A DNA stretch of 64,000 bases from Cyprinodon diabolis. Its lineage: Eukaryota > Chordata > Actinopteri > Cyprinodontiformes > Cyprinodontidae. Each line of letters begins with the position of its first letter. Within the stretch, counting starts at the first letter, position 1. The translations under genes and the position numbers were made by a program. Below are positions 11,801-26,800 of the stretch, in pieces. The stretch lies in contig CM060081.1 in assembly GCA_030533445.1 (NCBI GenBank), positions 31,570,111 to 31,634,110 of the forward strand, written 5' to 3'. The notes beneath the pieces are model-generated. The model made no database searches. It worked only from the letters and a program-made list of their open reading frames with translations, and was not told the DNA's origin.

Positions 11801-14800
11801 ATTGACAACAAAAACACTGTGGTTAATTTTGTACATCAATATACCAACATTAGAGATGATTAGTACAGGATTCATGCTCTTTCAGAACTAGATTTTGTGT
11901 TATACACCATAAAGAGAAGATGATGTGTCTCTACAAGTCATCTAAGAGTGAAATTATCATTTTATGTAGATATTAGTACTTCTAAATATAAATTTAATGC
12001 AGAATGATATTGATAAAATTAGGTAAGTAATGACAATGGAAAAGATGTTCACTCCAGAACTCAAACCTGAAAGAATTTTATCCAATATACCTTTTATCTA
12101 GACGGATGTTTAAATATATGCATCTATTTGTTAGCAAGGCTGTAGGAAACTGTAGTTTGTCTTTATGTAGAAATATGGATGTTGCAACAGTGTAGATTGA
12201 CCCTTAGGTTCTGGCGCCCAGCCATTTTTGGCCACCCCTCAGTATACATTGGTTATTGCCTGGCCACCCTTATAAAACTTTTCTGGCTACGCCTCTGAAT
12301 ACCAGTGAGACATTTACATACTCTTAAGAATTAATTTTCATAAATTTGAGTTTTTTAGTTATACATTTAAACAAACATTTAAAGCAACTCCTATAAGATA
12401 AAAAAAATAAAGAATGTAAGTGTGAATATACATTAAAATATACAAGAACAACTAAATACTTACTTATACCACAGGCATTGGCAAAAAGTCCATTAAAAAT
12501 GACAAAGAAATTCTACTTTTTGCATCAAATAACAAGCTTCCAGCTTAAGCCTGACTAGATATTTTACAGCTCTTATCTGAATTGGTGGAGCTTATTGAAA
12601 TCAGGTGGATTCCTGCTACAAACCCAGTTTTTCCACACGGCCTATTACATGTCAGCATAGTAAAAGCTGAGGCTTTTAAAGAAGCTTACAATGAGCCGCC
12701 TTTATCCCTTCAAAAGGCAGGTAGTGTACTCGACTGTCTCAACATTTTACTCATCTGACCTGAAGTTACACAGTCAGTTGAAAGGAAATTGCTTAGGGTG
12801 TAAACTGATTTGAATTGCTGCCCGTCAATATAGACAGAGAGGGTACCCGGCAAGAAAGCAGGGTACAGCATGTCCCAAAACAAATTCCCTCAAACTTGAA
12901 AGTGCAAAAAGGTTTTAGGGTCAAACTAGACAATCAGTGAGTTATTTGGCAAAAAAGAAGATAAGAACTATGGCTTAAACTAGCAAAGTGGTGCTTTCAG
13001 TCTTAATAATTTATTGGTATAGGTATATATTATGGTATATGTTAATTTCCTTGCCATTTTGAAGATTGGATAGACTGATAAAGAATTCACAATACTTCTA
13101 AACTCTTTAACCTCGTCTCAAATCAGTTTTAAGGGTTAAAATTTCAAAGTATCAAGGTGTTTTAGCATAACAATGCAAGAAACTTAGGCACCGTTTAAAG
13201 AGTTCTACTAATCCTCCTAAATATTAAACAAGAATTAAGTCAACATCTTATTTAAGCGAACAATACTTTGTGGATTTTAACAATCAGTATTAGTCAATGA
13301 GTATATTCAAACCATGTATTCAAGCATGCACATTTGTGAAAAATAACCCCATGTGAGTATATCTAAAGATGTTAAATGAAAAAGGCACTTGGAGGCAACC
13401 AGATTATAAAAATCATTTTTAAGGAATCTCCAGTCAGTACATTAACATTTAACCTCCAGTTGTGTTATTTGTGTAGTTTAGTTTATATCTTAGATTCAAA
13501 TAGATCTTAATATATAAACTAAACTGATGATAAAAAAATATGTAGCAGGGATAATTATTGACCTCAAGAACGCCTTTCACACTTTAAACAATCTGCCTAC
13601 CCCCACCCATCCTCACCACCTTCTACAGAAGCACCATAAAGAGCGTTCTGACCAGCGGTCTCACTGTGTGATGTAGAGGCTGCAGCGCCTCAGACTGGAA
13701 GAAAGTGAGAAGAGTGGTAAGAACAGCAGAGATGGCCCCTCTTCCCCCCATAAAAGACATTTCATCCAAGCGCTGCATGTCCCGAGCCCGTAACATCATC
13801 AATGACCCCTCATACCCCCACCATGGACTGTTCTCCCTGCTGCCCTCTGAAAAGAGGCTTCGCAGTCGATGCAGGTCCAGCAAATTCTGCAACAGCTTCT
13901 TCCCCGCCATCAGACAGCTGAACTGTTGAGAAAACTCTAAATCATGTCACAGACTCTGCCTCACACTGACAACAACAAACCTAAACACTGCATATTTGCA
14001 CCACACATATTTAATGCTCTGAACTTCCATATCAATGCATTTTTGGACCATTTCTCTTCTCCCACACTGTTTACATTTGATCACTGCTGCACTTTATGAA
14101 ATGGAAATGTTCTGAAAGCTGTTCAATACGAAATTTCGTTATGTATATACTGTGAAAAACAAAATTACAATAAACTCTGTCTAAGTCTAAAAAATATTTT
14201 ATATATATTATATATATATATATTATATATATATATATATAATATAAAATAAAAAAAACTGGAAAGATATGGTATCTTGGCTTTTAGTTAGATTAAAAGC
14301 TATTTAACAGAGACCAGCTGAGTTTGTGAAGACAGGTGAATTTGAGTTGAGGTATTTTGGAATTTCTTGTGGGGTTCTATAGGGATCTGTTTTGGTTCCA
14401 TAGTTGTTAAGTCTATATTAACCCAAAGCCAGACAGGGTAAGAGCTGATATGGCTTGTTCGTAAAGCGGGATCAACAGGGTCAGCTTCGTCAGGCTAAAA
14501 CCAATCAGGTAACTAAGATGTGGTGCAAAATCTCCAAGTGACATGCTCTGTTTTTGTCATTCCAGAGTGTGTGTCTTTAAAGACACACACTCTGTGTGGC
14601 TTAAACAAAAAAATCTGTGTGTAGGTGTGTGTGTGTGTGTGTGTCCCACACACACCATTTACACTCTAATATAAAGCCCTGCCTCCTGTAAAATGGAAAC
14701 AAGAACCCTAACATGTGCTCCATTAGGGCAACCCAAAATACTCCTTAAACCCATCTCCTCTATATCCAGTTTACTAAGCCTATTTCTCAAAATCTCCTAT

Positions 14801-17800
14801 GTGCATTGTAGGCCCTACACCTTAACACCACATGCATTACAGTCTCTCCATCGTGGTAACCTTCACATCTCCCCATCTCATATTTCCCAATTATGTATAA
14901 TTGGGAACAGCGACATCGGTGAGTATTGTACGTGCAGTTTAATATAATACAAGCATGTGAACAGATAAGTCTTAAAAATCAATGAAAATAGTTCATTTAA
15001 ATTGTTAGTGAAGTCAGATATTCGCAGGTAATGTTTGGTTTATTGAAATGTTTATCTATCCCTATGCAAACAAGGTTGACTGACATTAAAGCAAAGAATC
15101 CTATATCTCTGCAGTGTGGGGGCTATAAATCTAATATCTGTGACGGTACTGCTGCTTAAGCTCCTTAACAATGAAATTTGCACACAAAAGAGTAGTAAGT
15201 AGTTTGGCATCCATTTTTTGCCTGCTTTGTGTGTCAACTGTCACAGTTGCTAGGGGGCAGCTGGGGAAGGCTGGATCTGTTTGAATCTATAGCTGAACTC
15301 TTTCACAACTTTCAAAGGACCCAGCCCAAGTAGGCCGGGTCCTTCAAGGGACACAGCCGCTGAAATCCAACACACCCTTTAGAGTCATGAATTTTAAAGT
15401 CCTGATGACTGCGCTGTAATTGGTCTGCCCAGATCTGGTTGGAGTCAACGGCGGTTTACCAAACGTTATGACATTCTACGGCTGGGTCTGAACGTCCACC
15501 CTAACTCCTCAATCATTACATAGAGCAGGGACTATACAGTGGATATCTGCTTGTCTAGTGACCATGGATGCACACTACTTGTCAAGGTCCAATGCAGTCA
15601 TTTTTGAGTGCACTACTCTTTCATTCACTAGACACTTGGACACTGATACTCAATAGTGTAACAACTATATAGTGCCCTATACAAGGGTTAGGGTGGACGT
15701 TCAGACACAGCTTTTGTAATTCAGTCCTGCTGGCCCTGCTAAATCTATGTATAAATTATGTATTTAGTGTCTCAAAATAATTGAAATTAATCTTCTTACT
15801 AAAATATTTTATTGTAGTGACAGTGAGATTGATTGAACTCAAACTATACATGGTGAAGTACTTACACTAAAATCATTGATTGATTTTAATAAACTTTTCT
15901 TAAATTTCAATAAAACCAAAGCAGTATTCTTTGAACACTACTGTGAAAACTTAAATCATATAATACATTTAAGTGGTATTAGTATAGATACTGTGTCATA
16001 GTTTCGATTCTTAAGAATAATACAGACAGCAAATTGTACTGCAAATCATACATCAGGCATATACAAAGTAAAGTTTAAACAAAATATCTCAGTTCTTGAT
16101 AATGTTTAAAGGTTCTTAGTGTTGCTGTATATCGATTTGGGGCAATAGTTATAAAAGTGTGCTACATCCCCTCTTTATACTACAGAAACATAGAGTGAGA
16201 GTGAAACATAAAGTTGGAGTTTTTACGCATACTAATAACTTATTCATAAATTCAAATATGCTAAAATTTTATGAATAAGTTGATTTCTAGGCAGCACTTA
16301 ACTTATAAAATACAAATATTTTGCCCAGTAGTATCTAAAGGCTCTTTTTCCACAGAGATGGAGGCTAAAATCTCTAAGCTAAAATCTTTGATAACTACAA
16401 GGCAAATGCATTTTGTAGACTTTGGAATCACTTGGTGTCACATCTTAAACAATATTCAAGTATCTATGAGTTTAAATGACAGTATAAGGAAATGGTGCGG
16501 TCACACTACATGGTTATTGGTTAAGGGTAGATTATTGCTTTAAGGTGCTTATTATGTAGTAAGGTTATATTTACTATATAATTACAATAATGAATACCTG
16601 TTTTCTCAAAGCAATGTATTATGGTACTTATCAAGTGAAATTCTAAATAGATTATCTAATCACAGAGATAAAGATGCATCTATTGCATATTGCATTTATC
16701 TTTTGGTATTGCCATGTACAATTGTTGGTACATAGATATTGCCTGTGGAAATATCTAAGCATAATGCGAGTAGTTACCTGTTTTTATTACAGCACATATG
16801 CAAACAATTGTCTTTGAGATGTTCACATTGATTGGATAAGGATGTCATTTGGTTTGTTGTATTTTTTGGGGTGGAGCTAAAAAAGTTTTACTTCTCCCCA
16901 CTCCATTTCGAGCATTATTATTATAACTTTCAAATCATAATCATGTTTCTTTTGTGTGTTGTATGGCTCAGAATCGACCTAAGCTTTAAATGCCAGCTTT
17001 TAAGCTTGGTTTAAGACTATTTTGCTTTCTCTTTACCTGAACTCCATTAATCCATGTTTTGATTGTCCATTTATTTTCCCTGCTAGGATTTTATCTGCAT
17101 ATATGTGGTTATGAATACTATGTCTGATTAAATGCTGTATTTTTTGGAAGCAAACTGCCTCAGATCCTAGATGTGTGCTACACTCAAGCATAAATATAAA
17201 AACTCTATAACTCTATAATCTGAGATGGATTAACAGAGTTGGATAAAAGGAGTTATGAATAATGAGTCATGATATTTCTCCAGGAGTTTTTCAACATAAA
17301 ACTGTATAGATATGTGGTTAAAACATCCTGTGAAAACTATAAAGACCTGTTCCTGCAAAGAAAATAGCTGCTCACCAAAAAGCTCCTGATGTCTTTCACG
17401 CCATTTATTTTCTTAAACCGCAAGCATTTACAGGCAAGAGTCCTAAAAAAAAACAGACAGCTACCGCTCATGTTCCGGGTATAATATTTAGTGTTCGACA
17501 CTGCTAAACATGGGTAAAAAAACACCTTATAGACCTAGGGCACTTGCCCCTTTGACTCTTTACGTGTGCTCTGTGTGTTCCCTGTTGGGGCATGTCTTTC
17601 CCGGCTTCTAACCAAGACTTTAACGGCTGCGGCATCACATACAGACTCCACAGGAATCCAAAAATTACCTGTGATTCCAGCCTGTCTGCCTCTCGGCAGC
17701 ATTTGTGAGATATATAATACAGGTATGTGCGACGGCCTGAGGATGAGGAAAGTCACGTTGTGGGAAGGGTACATCGCATAATGTCATGGTAGAGGTATAC

Positions 17801-20800
17801 TGAGGCACGAACTGAGACAGACTGTTGCATAATATGCACAGGTGTGATGTGTTTCCAAAGATGGTCAGAGTTGAAAGCATGAGCCTTAAAACATATAACC
17901 ACAGGCTTTGGGTAGTTTGAAGCAATGAGGAACCATAGCAACTATTGTTCAGATAAATACAAACACATATTGAGGGTAAGAACTTACTTTTATATTTTAT
18001 TTGATGTATTGGATAAATATTTCTTTTTTTTCAAAGCCAAGATACACAAACTAACAGGTAAATTAAAAGTAGTATTCAATGTTTATCTATATTTTATGCT
18101 ACAGGACCCTAAGCATAAACTCACAACATCATGATGTAACTTTGCAAAACAATGTATTTTACCTTATAAAGCGGAAAGGATTCTCCATATTTAACAAATC
18201 AGCTATTTTGTGCTAATTGATTGAGTTTAATTTGGTTGAGATAAATAACATATTTTATGCAACTTCCCATTATGTAGAAATGCAAGTAAAAATTTATACA
18301 AATAAAACAGAGTTACGGATGAGTCTGTATTTAACACAGATGCAGAAGAAATGAATAAACCTGCCGGCACAAAAAAAGAAAATCAGATGATTAAAAAAAA
18401 TTCCTGTTATGTAATTTTCAGCATGAATTAGAAAAATTAGGACAGTTCTGATAAATGAAACCATGAGTCTAAACTGATTATTCCTCCAACTATATTTTGA
18501 AACTCATGTCACTTCTGATTTATGCAGAGGGGATGACTTTTTACCCCCAGTGTGACCACAAGGGACCTTTCATCAGGAATGCTGTAAAGAGCCTAATGTG
18601 ATGGGGGTGGGAGTCCATGCAGAGTCAGCACAATCATGAGAGATTAGGGTGCTGTGAAGGATGCAGAGGCAGGTAGCAGGGCAGGAACGCACGCCTTCTA
18701 ATTAGAGACGCGTTTCCTTCAAAGGCTAAGAGCTTCTCTCATGACTTAACCTTATTATCTCACCAAAAAATAACAGAGCTGGGACTTCAACTGAAAATCT
18801 AAGGGAACATGTAGAACAAAGAAAAATGGGGAATAATCCTGGATTTTCATTACTACTGAACAAGAAGCACTAATTCCTTTTTTATCATCATATTAAAGCA
18901 TGTTAAAATTGTTTGAATGTTTCAAACAAATTTTTTTTTAACAGAGTTTTGTTATTTTGTAAAATACAACAAAGTACAAAAACTGAGCATGGTACAGCTG
19001 GTAGTAGTACTGCTATTATTGCCTTCACCTGTTTGTTAATTTATCATGAGGTAGCAGTATCACTCTTTGGGAAATTTTTTTCAAACAGGGACAGGTAATT
19101 GTGTCAGACTCTGAGCTGAAAATGTATATCTAATAATTCTGTACAAAATGTATTCCTCCTCAAATGATGCATTTTATATAATACAAATTTGAATACATTT
19201 AGCAGGTTATCATGTCTAACAAACACATTTTTTGGAGAAAGCAGGTCTTTTTTAATAAATAAAATCAGTGCTTAGTATTTTGTGTGGGAAAATTGTTATT
19301 TAATTCTGCCTTAAAGAGTAAGATGGCTTTTCTGAGTTGAAGTGAAAAGACTTGCAAAGAGAAAACGACAAGTGTGTAAAGAAATAAAAAGGGAGGTGGG
19401 ACAAAGGAGTTCTGGACAGAGAGCTAAAGAATGTGTGAGAGAATTTTAGCTGGCTCCTTTAGCTGTCCTCTACAGAACCTTTATATTTGGGGTTTCACTT
19501 ATTAAAACTTTTGGGGGAGTTAAACTATGTTTTTTTTTATAATAATACTCAATGACTATTGGTTAATCCTTTAAACAATAGATTACTAAACTGACATACA
19601 TTTAAACTCAAATTTGTGTCAGGGGGGAAATGAACAATGAAGAACATTTGCTAAAAGAGATCCATGGTGTTTTAATTTCCTCTTCCTATGTTTGTATTTG
19701 TTTACCTTTTCTTTGCTAAGTAGAAAAGCAGACTTCACCTTTAACCAGCAGATATTAAACTGCAGCCTGTTAAAGCAATCATATTGCAAACAGGAAAATC
19801 TGGCATTGATAATCTGCAAAGAGCTTTTGCTCATCATGCTGTGGACATTTACAATCCCATTATCCACCATTAACTACCTTATAGCTAAATTATGAGCATA
19901 TAAAAGAGTGGTAGTAATAGGATACCTATGTTCAAGCAGCTTTTGACCTCTCAGTGAAGGATAAACGCGCCAGCCGTGGATGACAAAGCACTGCAGCTGG
20001 GCTTCTCACTGCCTCAGAATATCATGCTTTTACTGCCCTTCATGCTTGTAATAAATAAAATAATAGGTAATGGTGTGAGTTATGAGCCTTGTGTTGTAAC
20101 CACCCACAATATTTACTTCTGATGTGCAGCTGATTGAGAAAACAGAACAGACACAATGTGTGTTATTCCAGGAATATTCAACCAAGAATAACAGGCTATC
20201 ACTTTGACTAAGGTCTGCATGTAATCAAAAGAACAGGAATGACAGCAACAGGGGAAAATTGAAGCACTGAAGCCTTCATTTTACAAGTTTATTTTAAGGG
20301 GAATATTATTTGCCTTGCAAAAGTGTTAACATGTTAGTCATTCATGTTTACTTATGCAACAATCAGAGACAAATGCTTGTTACTGAGATTAAGTATAATG
20401 TATATGTATATATATGTTTTCTATGAATAAACAATGACCTTTGGTGTGTGTTTGTATTCTTCTTCATGTTTGTACTCCTTAATAAAATTCAGTGCAACTA
20501 CTGCCTTTATATGTCAAATAATGAATAAGCAGAGTTGTAGGTAATATTTTCTTTGTATAAATCCAGCTGTTTGGTGATCATCATAAGTTAGGTTAATAGT
20601 GACAGAATTATAAACATGATGGATCCCTCTTTAGGATCACTGTTTATTCTGTGTGCAAAATTTACTACAGTGGAAACTTAAAATTGCTAATCACCGGAAA
20701 TAACCATCCATACCCTGAAGCTCGGCGGTGGAAACTGCCAAATGTGTGAGACCTGGGCAGGGATTTATCAGCCAGATCGAAAGATCCAGTCATCGTTCAG

Positions 20801-23800
20801 AAATTAAGGTAGTTAAATGTCTCTGTTAAGAACTTAATCATTTCAGAAATGATCTTTCATCTGAATCAACTTGAGCTATTTTCCAAAGTCTGTTTATAAA
20901 AATCTCTCCCTTAAGAAATCCAAACCTAATGAACATACAGTACATCTATGCATGTGTAACTACATGCAATGAAAGCTGTGCCTGATGACAAATGTACACC
21001 ACACTTTGCAGATTTTTATTTTTTCTGGAGCAAAATTGTTTAACTTTCTCCACAATTTTCAAATATGACCCACTTTTATTTGGAAAATCAAAATATCAAA
21101 AACGTTCTGAATAAAACTTGGAAATGTCATACGATCCTGAATAACAGGTATATAAGTATTTATGCATTATATATATAAAATTTCGGAGCTATGGGGGAAG
21201 CCTGTGGATCTGTGAAATGGATTTTACATATTGTGGAGGATGTTCACGTTGCTCTATCACAACATGACCCGTGTGAACCTGTAAACTCCACGGCATGACA
21301 GGGATTCCATCTGTGTCACTGTTGATTTTTTCCATCATTGTTAGTCAAGAAACAGCCTGCATTTTGAAATATAATGGAAAACCATGTGGTGTTCCTGCTG
21401 TTCAATGGAAATACTTGTGAATCTCTAAGCTCCATCCCCATGTTCAGCACAAAAAGAAACAGAAAAGGTCCAGCAAATATTAGATAGATTCCATCTTTAC
21501 AAAAAAACTCTACAAACTGTCCAACGTGCCATCGGTCTGTTAATCGCCTTCATCTGGAGTAGCTGTAAATGTAGCTATAATTAAGATTAATGACCTCCAT
21601 TAGATACCTCAACCAACTGAGGAAACAATTAGTGTTTCAAGAAAAAGTGAGCGAACAAAACTAATTTGTGAAAAGTGTTAGAAGTCCTTTAGGAATATTT
21701 ACTACCTCTGCTAAAGAGTCCTTGATCATGTAAGTACCCTTACCTTACTGCAGTGTCTAAAAGCTATTAGAAGAGGAGTGAGAGACATTTCCTGGAGCAG
21801 CATTTGGTATTACTTAACTGACTAAAATTCTTTATGTAAATGTATCTATCTTAAAACTGACTCTTCACTTCCTTCTGGGTACAAGAAACATTTTGAAGAC
21901 TTAACATATTAGAATTACAGAAGCTTTATGTAGTATTTTTTTGGTCTTTGAGAAATGTTCATTACAGCCAAAAAGGAAAATGATTCTGTATGTTTCATGC
22001 TACATCTTTTCAGTGTCAGATTGCAGAAATATCTTTTGGCTATTCACTCAGGTGTTGTTAAATGTCACTTTGACATCCCCCTAATTCAGTCCAATGACTA
22101 AAAAAGTTTGTTAGAGGGAGTCAACGGTAAGGCAAGATAAACATGGACAAACCTTATTCAAGTCAAAGAAAATACGTTATTTGTTCCACAGAAAATAAAG
22201 AACAATTTGGACTCTATTTCATTCCTATGTTTTGTTCCTTTTAGATTAGATTAGATTAGATTAGATGAGCTTTATTGATCTCACAGCGGAGAAATTCACT
22301 GGTCACATATTGGCATAGTAATTAAAGAAGGTGCAAACAAGGAGGAAAAAGGTGCATTAAGAATAAACAATATATATACAGTATATCAAGGTATATACAG
22401 TATATCAAGATAAATAAGGATTAAGGTGCAAGTGTACATGTATCACACACAATGAAAAACAAAATAAAAATAAGAAATAAAGAAATAAAAAATACAAGGG
22501 AGTAGCACAGAGATTTGAGATGTCATATGTACAATCCGGATGGCTTATATAAAGGTGGATTTACTTTTACATTAAAGTGTAGTAGGTGAGGAGCAATGGT
22601 GAGGTAGTGGTATGACAATTCTATTCACATATATTGCACAGTCAGCATATTGCAGAGAATATTGCACAGTCAATAAATAAAAAAACTATAATATAGCTGC
22701 ACAGTGGCCTTTACAGGAGTTATTGTGGTTATAGTGCAGTATTATAGAGTCTGGTGGCAGCAGGAATGAATGACCTGCGGTAGCGCTCCTTCTTACAGAC
22801 AGGGTGTCTAAGTCTTTGACTAAAGGAGCTGCTTAGCTCCTCTACAGTCTGGTGCAGGGGGTGAGAGGTGTTGTCTATGATGGATGTGAGTTTGGACAGC
22901 AGTCAATGTAGTATTTGTTAGAGGAAATAAAAATCTAATGTTTGGCTCACAACATAAAAAAGAGAGCTGCCTAATTGTGCTGAGCAGAAAGCCTTTTTTA
23001 GATTAGACTTATCATCTACTTGCCTTATAGTACATAAGACCTCCAGACATGTTTAAATATGGCTGGATTTTAAGATTGTAAGTGTAAAAGCAAAATGAAG
23101 AATCCTACGATACTTGAAAAATATGATGCTTTCTTATAAATTTGCCACAAACTGCAGGTTAGCTCCCTACTACAAATGCAAAATGCCTTTCATTATTCTC
23201 TTGGCCCAGTATTCATCACCCATTATCTGTGTCACCTGCTCCAGCCTGTATATAACCTGCCTCCTTGCAGTCATCAGTGCCAGATTATTCAAGCCTTTTG
23301 TCATGGTCTTGGTTCTGTTTAAGTTTTCTTTTGAATTTTCTGTTTCACTTTGATCCATGTTTTTCTTTGTTTTCTAGTTTAATTGATTTAATTACTGTTT
23401 TGTTGTGTTTTGTTTTGATTGCCCTCCGTTTGTTGGGATCTGGAGATCTGCCACCTTTCTCCAGCAGAGGGCGTCCCTGGGTCTCCTGAGCTGAAGCCAC
23501 CAGCACACCTGCGGCTGATCATCTCATCAGGAGACCAGCTTTATAAGCAGTGGCTGAACTTCCCTTCAGTGCCAGAGTGTTAAACAGTTATGGTTAGCAA
23601 GCCTGAGCCAAACCTGTTGCCTGAATCTCTGACTGCTTTGAAAGCCAACCTGATTCTAACCTGCCTTTGTCCTCTCTACCTTCCTAGGAAGACCTTATTG
23701 ACTCAGGAGCTCTGGAGGAGCTCACATTCAAAGACCTGCCTGCCTGCTCTGTGAAGCCAAACCTGAAGATCAACAGTCTTTATCTGCAATCTAGTTCTCA

Positions 23801-26800
23801 GGAAAGAACTAGGAGATCACTCAAGGTCTGAACCTCTTAAGTCTGAAGTCAAGCCCTGCCGCTGCTAAATCCTCTGCTGAACCCTCAGTCTCTGGACCCT
23901 TCTGGTTCCCTCTCTCCAACGCTCAGTCTGAACTACCATCAGGTACAGATCAGTTACAAGTTCTGTCAAGACTCCTCTGCTACTTGGCTAATCAAACTGT
24001 CCCTCTCTGCAGAGAGCCCTGTGATTCCAGTGCAAATAACTTTATTGTGTGAATATCTCAATAAACAGTTGTTAACTTTTACTCTGTCTCCGTGGTGTTC
24101 TGCATTTGGGTTGAGCTCCTTAGACCCAACATGACACCGTTGCCCTCTTGTGTTGGTCTCCTTTTTCCTAGCTCCTTTCTAGAATCCTCTGTTCACACCT
24201 GGTCCCATACAGCCCATTAGTGCTGTCTTTGTTCTGTCCTCCTCCTCCTGTGCAGTTCCTCAGTGGTGGTTTCTCGTTTTTCCTGGCTCCTTGTGCATGT
24301 TTTCCCTGATGTCCCCAAGGTTATGGTTTTTCTGTACTAGGTATGTTGGATTTTTGGATTCCTGCCTCAGTTGCCTGAGAGTACTACACCGAACTGGATT
24401 CCCCTTCGGTACCTCTTCGGATCTCTGATCTTCTGGCACAGACTCCTCTGACAACCCAGTCTCATGGGAAAATGTACCTCCACTACGTTGGTCCACACTG
24501 CAAAACGTAGTGGAGGTACATTAATGGCCATTTTTTTGTGGTACTGTTACATTTCTTCTGCCTATACGCTTTCTATTGTTTTACGTCCTAGTCACGTGAC
24601 TTTCAAGATTCCAGCTGGGAGAAGAAAAAAAAATATATATATGGCCGACATTCGCTCATTTTTTTGTGGAAAGATTAATGATTAAAATGAGTTTTGATTA
24701 CATTTCTAGTGAGAAATGTATAGTTTGTTGTCAGAATATTTACTCAGGGAATGTACATATTCACTTGCTTGTTCGTTTCTTGCAAAGATTTGGTACAAAC
24801 GTTTTGGTATAAACATGGCTGAGATTTCTCTAACTTTTAGTGGGAAAATCAATAATTTCAATCAGTTTCTGCATTTAAATGGGTTTTGATTACATTTAGA
24901 GCAAGAAGTGTAGGGTTTATTTACATAATATTTACTTAGTGAACATACATAATCACCCGCTTGCTAGTTTTTGCTACGGTTTTTCGGATCTCGTCAGGAT
25001 TATGTGAAATTGCAACGTTTTGGCTGCTACCCATCGCCTAGCATTTAGCTGCCGCCCCGATTCAACGTTGAATTCTTTGTGATTTAACTCCATCTGACGG
25101 ATCAAACCCTCGCCACTGCGTGCTTTGCTTCTGAGGTTGATTTTCAGATCAATGCATTACGTCGTGGCATACGGGAGAAACTAATGTTTAAGCATAGTTA
25201 TAATAATAATAATTTTTTTTTTTCCAACAAGCAAACTCATATTATAATTACCTTAAAATATAGTCTGATGGTTCTAAGAATTTAAAAGGGTGTGTGGGAA
25301 TAGGAATATATGTACCAGAATTCAAAATACACATTTCTAAAAGAATTTCAGATTAACTATCTGTTTTCACAGCAGAGATGGTGGCAGTTATACTGAGTTT
25401 CCAATGGGTTGAGGAGGTCAGACCAGACAGGGTGGTGGTATGCACGGATTCCAAAGCAGTTTTAGAAAGTATTCAGGGAGAAGGAAATAATAGGAAAGAT
25501 TTAGTATTAGAAATTCAGCACAGTTTATTTAGATTATACAGGGGTGGCATTGATATTTGGTTTTGTTGGGTTCCAGCACATGAAGGGGTAAAAGGCAATG
25601 AAAAGGCAGACAAATTAGCAAAAAGGGCTTTAGAGGAGGCAATAACAATTACAATTCCTTTAGGGAAAGGGGAAGGAAAATCATTTATTAAGAGGAAAGA
25701 AATTGAAAAATGGCAAAAAAGGTGGAATTAAGATTAAAAAAAAGGAAGAAGGTTATATAAAGTACAAAAGTCAGTATTAAAGCTACAGTGTGTAATAATT
25801 TCAGGGATATACAGTCAGAAAGGTAATATATTATACATAACTATATTATTTATTATCATTTACGAGCTCAGCCACTTAACCTTAATATTTGCGTTGCCTT
25901 AGAATTCGTTATTTATAATTACATAGGAGCGGGTCTCGCAGCCATGGAGGCAGACATCTTTGCGCTACGGCAGCGCAGAGCCAACAAACTAGCGATTGCG
26001 AGATCGCCCATTACGCTCGAAAGTAACTACGGCAAGTTGAGAGAGATAAACTGAGACGGTACTGAACACACAGACTAATGAAATACTATCTGTAAAATTA
26101 TCTATGTAAACAAACCTCATCACTTTAGAAGGTAGGTGATGCGGACGTCGTGGAAGACATTTTGTCCCGTAACGCTCGCCGTACTGTTGGGGGGGGAGAA
26201 GCGGTGGGGGGGAGATGTTCATGTTGCTGCGGTCTGCAGTCTGGACGTTAGATGTTGCTGAAAATTACACACTGTAGCTTTAAATAGAAATATTAATGAG
26301 AGAAACCGAAGGGAAGAAATAATAATGATCAGATTAAGAGTAGGTCATACTTATTTAAATGACAATTTATACTTAATAGGGAGGAAAAATAATGATAAAT
26401 GTGAAGGATGTGGAGAGATAGAAAATGTAGAACACGTATTGATGAACTGTAAAACATATGAACCAGAAAGGGAGAAATTGAAAAGAGTAGTTGAAAGGAC
26501 AGGCCAAGAATGGAGTCTTAAAGGATTATTGGGAAATAAAGGAAATATAAAAGATATTTATAGATTAAGGAAAGCATTATTTATTTATCTTCAGAATACA
26601 AAATTAAAAAATAGAATTTAATAGATGTAAAACAATGTTGCTACACACTCATGAACAGTAGGTGGCGGTATGCACGCCCCTTCCCTAGAGCCCGGTGGGA
26701 CCGAAAACATTTTGAATGGAAATCAATGGGGAGAAATTAATAAACTTCTGGTCCCAGTCGCTCTCTGTCATTGATTCCAGATATGCTGGTTGTGTATTTA

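Noticed and set aside
13623..13910. 95-codon minus-strand frame
   Set aside because: Shadow of the plus-strand LINE reverse-transcriptase C-terminus.
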